Below, one piece after another: positions 59,764 through 64,000 of a stretch of 64,000 nucleotides of DNA. The stretch lies in assembly GCF_026183895.1 (NCBI RefSeq), contig NZ_JAPFQI010000002.1:62001-126000 (forward strand), read 5' to 3'. The position numbers and the translations under genes are program-made. Position 1 is the stretch's first letter. Every line of letters begins with the position of its first letter. The notes beneath the pieces are model-generated. The model did not search any database and was not told where the DNA came from. It worked only from the letters and a program-made list of their open reading frames with translations. The stretch is from Sabulicella glaciei. GTDB taxonomy: Bacteria; Pseudomonadota; Alphaproteobacteria; Acetobacterales; Acetobacteraceae.

Positions 59764-61089
59764 TCAGCGCCGGCGGAAGAAGCGCTGCGCGCGGCGCTCG
59801 GCCTCGCGCACCGCCTGTTCCGGCGTCGCCTGGCCCGACGCGACGGAGGCACACATCTGCACCATGACGTAGTCCGCGTTCGCGGCTGCCGTGCCCTCCG
59901 TGATGGGGCCGCTGTAGCCGTTGTAGAACTCGGTATCCATGGTGTCGCGGAAGATCTCGACCTTGGGGTCGCTCTTCCACACGGCGCTGTCGTTGTAGGC
60001 GTTGAGCGGCTGCGCCCAGTAGCCGAGGTTGGCCTGCAGCCACGGATCGTACTGCTCCACCTCCATCAGGAAGGCCAGCAGCGCCTTGGAGGCGTTGGGG
60101 AAGCGGCTGTGGCGGAACACCATGGCGTTCAGCGTCAGCCCCCCCATGGGCGGGGAGGAGGCGAGACCCTTGGGCAGCATCGAATGCTGCGTGTCGTCGG
60201 CGATGGCGCGCGTCGCCGGGTCGTTCTTCAGGGCGAAGTAGAGCGACACGCCGTTGGTCGTCATGAACAGCTCGTTCGACGCATAGGCGCGGTTGTTGGA
60301 GATGTCGTTCCAGGCGATCGTACCGGGGATGAAGGTAGGATACAGCTCGCGCAGGTAGTTCAGCGCGTTGATCGTCTCGCGCGAGTTGATGCCGACCGAG
60401 CCGTCCTCGTTCACCAGCTTGCCGCCAAAGGACCAGACCAGCCAGTTGGCAAAGGAGTTTCCATCGCCCACGGCGTTGCCCAGTGCGAAGCCGGCGGGCT
60501 TGTTCAGCCGCTTCAGCTCCTGGCACAGGCGCAGGTAGTTGGCGTGATCGTCCGGGATGCTCTGGAACCCGGCCTCCCGCACCGCGGATTGCCGCCAGAC
60601 CATCGGCCCGCCAGAGGCGCCGAAGGGCAGGCCGATCCAGTTGTTGGTGCCGTGCCGCTTGCCGTAGCGCTGCGCCAGCCGCTTCCAGCCGCCATATTTT
60701 TGGCCCAGGTACTCCGCCACGTCGGTCAGCTCGATCAGCTTGTCCTGGTAGACATGCGGCGCGTCGGAGAAGCCGATGATGAGGTCGGGCCCGGCGCCGC
60801 TGTTGGCGGTGACGGCGGTCTGCTGGTTGATGTCCTCCCAGCCGACGAAGTCCACGCGGACCTGGATGTTGTGCTGCTGCGCGAAGCGGGCGACGTTGGC
60901 GCGGAACACCTCCTCGTCCGGCTGCACGAAGCGCACCGGTCGCAGCATGCGCAGGCTCGCCCCGCTCTCGATCGGCAGGCGCGGAGCGGTGGCGTTGCCG
61001 GTCGGGATGTTGGATTGCGCGAAGGCGGGGGCGGCAGCGAGGCCGGCCCCCAGCGACGCCAAGCCGCGTCGCGTGATGTTGAAGCTCAT
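59764..61089 (-). CDS. ABC transporter extracellular solute-binding protein
   Basis: 441 aa. The N-terminus NITRRGLASLGAGLAAAPAFAQ carries twin arginines before a hydrophobic segment, consistent with a Tat-type signal. The mature part has the family-1 layout: HNIQVRVDFVGWEDINQQT, FSDAPHVYQDKLIELTDVAEYLG, and FGASGGPMVWRQSAVREAG. It delivers a sugar or polyol-like ligand to the two permeases downstream. Ligand unknown. Confidence 0.9.
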   Translation of the reverse strand: MSFNITRRGLASLGAGLAAAPAFAQSNIPTGNATAPRLPIESGASLRMLRPVRFVQPDEEVFRANVARFAQQHNIQVRVDFVGWEDINQQTAVTANSGAGPDLIIGFSDAPHVYQDKLIELTDVAEYLGQKYGGWKRLAQRYGKRHGTNNWIGLPFGASGGPMVWRQSAVREAGFQSIPDDHANYLRLCQELKRLNKPAGFALGNAVGDGNSFANWLVWSFGGKLVNEDGSVGINSRETINALNYLRELYPTFIPGTIAWNDISNNRAYASNELFMTTNGVSLYFALKNDPATRAIADDTQHSMLPKGLASSPPMGGLTLNAMVFRHSRFPNASKALLAFLMEVEQYDPWLQANLGYWAQPLNAYNDSAVWKSDPKVEIFRDTMDTEFYNGYSGPITEGTAAANADYVMVQMCASVASGQATPEQAVREAERRAQRFFRRR

Positions 61090-61120
61090 CCTGACGGTCC
61101 TCCTTGTTTGTTCCGGCGGG

Positions 61121-62169
<1,049 letters not shown>

Positions 62170-62170
<1 letters not shown>

Positions 62171-63792
62171 CAGAGCCTCGACACCTGGGTTTCCTTGGAG
62201 GTGATGAATTCCAGTAGGGCGGGCTTGCCGTCCCGTGTCGCCTGGATGCCGCGCTGGATGGCGGGCACGATGTCCTCCGGCCGCTCCACCCGCTCGCCAT
62301 GGCCGCCGAAGGCGCGCGCCATCGCCGCGTAGTCGCCGGAGATGTCGGTGGTGCGGTACTTCTCCGTGCTGAGCGCCATGATCTTCAGCTCGATCGCCAT
62401 GGAAAAGTTGTTGAGCAGGATGGACAGGATCGGGATGCGCTCGCGCACCGCCGTCTCGAAATCCATCCCCGTGAAGCCGATAGCGGCGTCGCCCCAGACG
62501 TTGATGCAGAGCTTGTCGGGCGCCGCCAGCTTCGCGCCCATGGCGAGGCCGAGCCCGTAGCCCAGCTGCGTCGTCTTGCCCCAGCCCAGGTAGGAAAGCG
62601 GCGTGCGCGACACCCAGAAGGGCGAGAGCTGGTCGCGCGGCGAGCCGGCGTCATGGGTGATGATCGTCTGGTCGGGATCCACCGTGCGATGGAGGTCGCG
62701 CAGCACGCGGTAGGGGTTGAGCGGCGCGTCGTTGCTGTCGCGCTTCGCGGCCCATTGCGCCAGCCAGGGGGCGCGGCTTTCCTCGATCTCCCGCGCCACC
62801 GTGGGGTGATCCAGGCCCTTGTGGCCCTGCATTTCCGCCAGCAGCGCCTCGATCACCAGACCGGCATCGCCCAGCAGGCCGATGTCGCAGCGGATATCCT
62901 TGTCCAGATGGTCCGGATCGAGCGTCGCGTGAATGTATTTGGGGCCCTTCGGCATCTTGATGCCGAAATTGGTCTCGGTGAAGGAGCAGCCGATCCCCAG
63001 GATGACGTCGGCCTTGTCCAGGAAGTGCCGCACCGGCGCAGGCATGGCGAGGCCGCCCGAGCCGAGCGAAAGCGGATGGTCCTCCGGGAAGCTCGACTTG
63101 CCGCCCAGGCTGGTCGTCACCGGCGCGCCCAGCACCTCGGCCAGGCGGCGCAGCTGGTCCCAGGCGCGGGCCCAGTGGATGCCGGTGCCGGCGTAGATCA
63201 CGGGCCGCTTCGCGTTGCGAAGCATCTCCGCCGCGCGCTTCACGTCCAGCGGGTCGGGGCCGGAGCGCGCGGCGACGACCGGCTCGTATTCCCAGTTCTC
63301 CGGCATGTCCTCGTTGAACATGTCGGTCGGGATCTCGACCACCACCGGCCCACCGCGACCGTTGCGCAGCCGGGCAAAGGCGCGGCGCATGATGTTGGGC
63401 ACCTCCGCCGCGCTCATCACCGCCTCGGTGCTCTTGCTGATGCCGCGCATCTGCACCGTGGAGTTGAAGTTGGGCGGCACGTGGGCGATGCGGCGCGGAT
63501 AGCCCATGGGCAGCACCAGCACCGGCACACTCTCGCCGAAGCATTGGGCGACGCCGCCATAGGCGTTCTCCGCCCCAGGCCCGTGCTGCATGCAAAAGGC
63601 GCCGAGCTTGCGGCCCGAGGTGACGCGGCTGATCGCGTCGGCCATGTGCAGGCCGATGCGCTCCTGCCTCACCATGACCGGCCGGATATCGATGGCCGCT
63701 GCGTGTTCGATCAAGTGGTTCACCGGATATCCGGTGAGCACCTCGATGCCCTCGCGCTGCATGATGCGCGCGATCGCGTCGCCGACCTTCAT
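62170..63792 (-). CDS. Thiamine pyrophosphate-dependent enzyme (acetolactate-synthase-like)
   Basis: 540 aa, first gene of the ABC operon. TPP-enzyme architecture: catalytic Glu in [16 protein letters not shown] (E44), central FAD/nucleotide-like domain, and the TPP motif [16 protein letters not shown]...[10 protein letters not shown] near residue 430-460. Similar proteins are annotated as acetolactate synthase, glyoxylate carboligase-like or oxalyl-CoA decarboxylase-like; no single one is favoured. ATG 63792 follows GGAGG by about ten bases; ATG 63810 has no such site. Likely metabolises the transported compound. Confidence 0.85.
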
Positions 63793-63873
63793 TCCCGGCC
63801 GTCCTCCCATCGTCTCGTTGTGGGGAGGCTAGACCCCGCTTTGCGCGCTCCGCAAGTGTGGCATGCTTTGTCC

Positions 63874-64000
63874 ATGCCCGAGCCCCTCCCTCCCGCCGAA
63901 TTCGCCGCGCTGCTCGTCCGCGCCGGCATCGCCCTTCCGGAACGGGAGGCGGAGGATCTCCGCCTCGCCCATCCGCGCCTCCTCGCCATGCTCGCCACCC
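63874..64000 (+). CDS. N-terminus of a small protein, cut by the window edge
   Basis: 42 residues: MPEPLPPAEFAALLVRAG, then ALPEREAEDLRLAHPRLLAML, a helical N-terminus. It resembles the short AtzG-like (DUF4089) subunits that precede amidase genes, but the visible part is too small to be certain. Divergent from the TPP-enzyme operon. Confidence 0.45.
   Translation, partial: MPEPLPPAEFAALLVRAGIALPEREAEDLRLAHPRLLAMLAT

Overview
The window is GC-rich DNA from an alphaproteobacterium. The gene content suggests an Acetobacteraceae/Roseomonas-like organism: several Bug/TctC-type solute-binding proteins, PEP-CTERM-like proteins, a CO-dehydrogenase-type (cox) maturation cluster, many non-ATG starts and dense ATGA/GTGA coupling. 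This placement is inferred from gene content; no rRNA or other marker is present.

Layout. 0-1.5 kb: start of a dihydroorotase (runs off the left edge) diverging from a beta-keto acid cleavage enzyme. 1.5-6.9 kb (minus): one five-gene operon, GT9-GT2-GT-GT4-amidotransferase (asnB-like), for a surface glycan. 7-12.8 kb: housekeeping genes (YgfZ, a membrane methyltransferase, SppA, a CoA-binding protein, DUF2076, LysR, SemiSWEET) plus a VWA protein with a PEP-CTERM-like tail. 13-18 kb: a damaged, AT-richer island. It holds an IS5 remnant, a glycosyltransferase-like gene and a SAM-methyltransferase-like gene of foreign base composition, a broken MerR gene, an IS630 element sitting in a second PEP-CTERM-like gene, and scraps of an IS3 orfA and of an antitoxin-like gene. 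18-35.4 kb: an exopolysaccharide/glycan and export region. It has two polysaccharide pyruvyl transferases, a coupled three-gene block (a 688-aa unknown, a GT4, a 293-aa unknown), a nested IS3-in-IS5 insertion, a GSCFA protein, manC, a type I secretion ABC/HlyD pair and UDP-glucose dehydrogenase. 35.4-37.2 kb: a small membrane protein, an AraC regulator and a nuclease. 37.2-43.5 kb: a sugar-acid catabolic operon with a FadR-type regulator and its own operator, three enolase-superfamily enzymes, a 2-hydroxyacid dehydrogenase and a TTT-type binding protein. 43.5-46 kb: an EEP hydrolase, a DUF2238-like membrane protein and prpF interrupted by an in-frame amber codon. 46-51.4 kb (minus): coxG-coxD-coxE-xdhC(N)-xdhC(C)-moeA/mocA maturation operon without its oxidoreductase subunits. 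51.5-54.1 kb: methylisocitrate lyase-like, histone-deacetylase-like and DUF192 genes. 54.2-56.8 kb (minus): Bug protein, SCP-x-like thiolase and DUF35 protein. 57-64 kb: a lytic transglycosylase, then a five-gene minus operon (TPP enzyme plus sugar-type ABC importer), and the start of one more gene at the right edge.

The least explained part is the 19.8-24.1 kb block. Its two unknown proteins share a short repeated motif (Gly-Trp, then Arg-x-Asp-Leu/Ile, then Gly-Phe) around a glycosyltransferase, with pyruvyl-transferase genes on both sides. The sugar-acid operon and the TPP-enzyme/ABC operon are recognisable by family but their substrates are unknown. No CRISPR array, tRNA, rRNA or prophage was seen.
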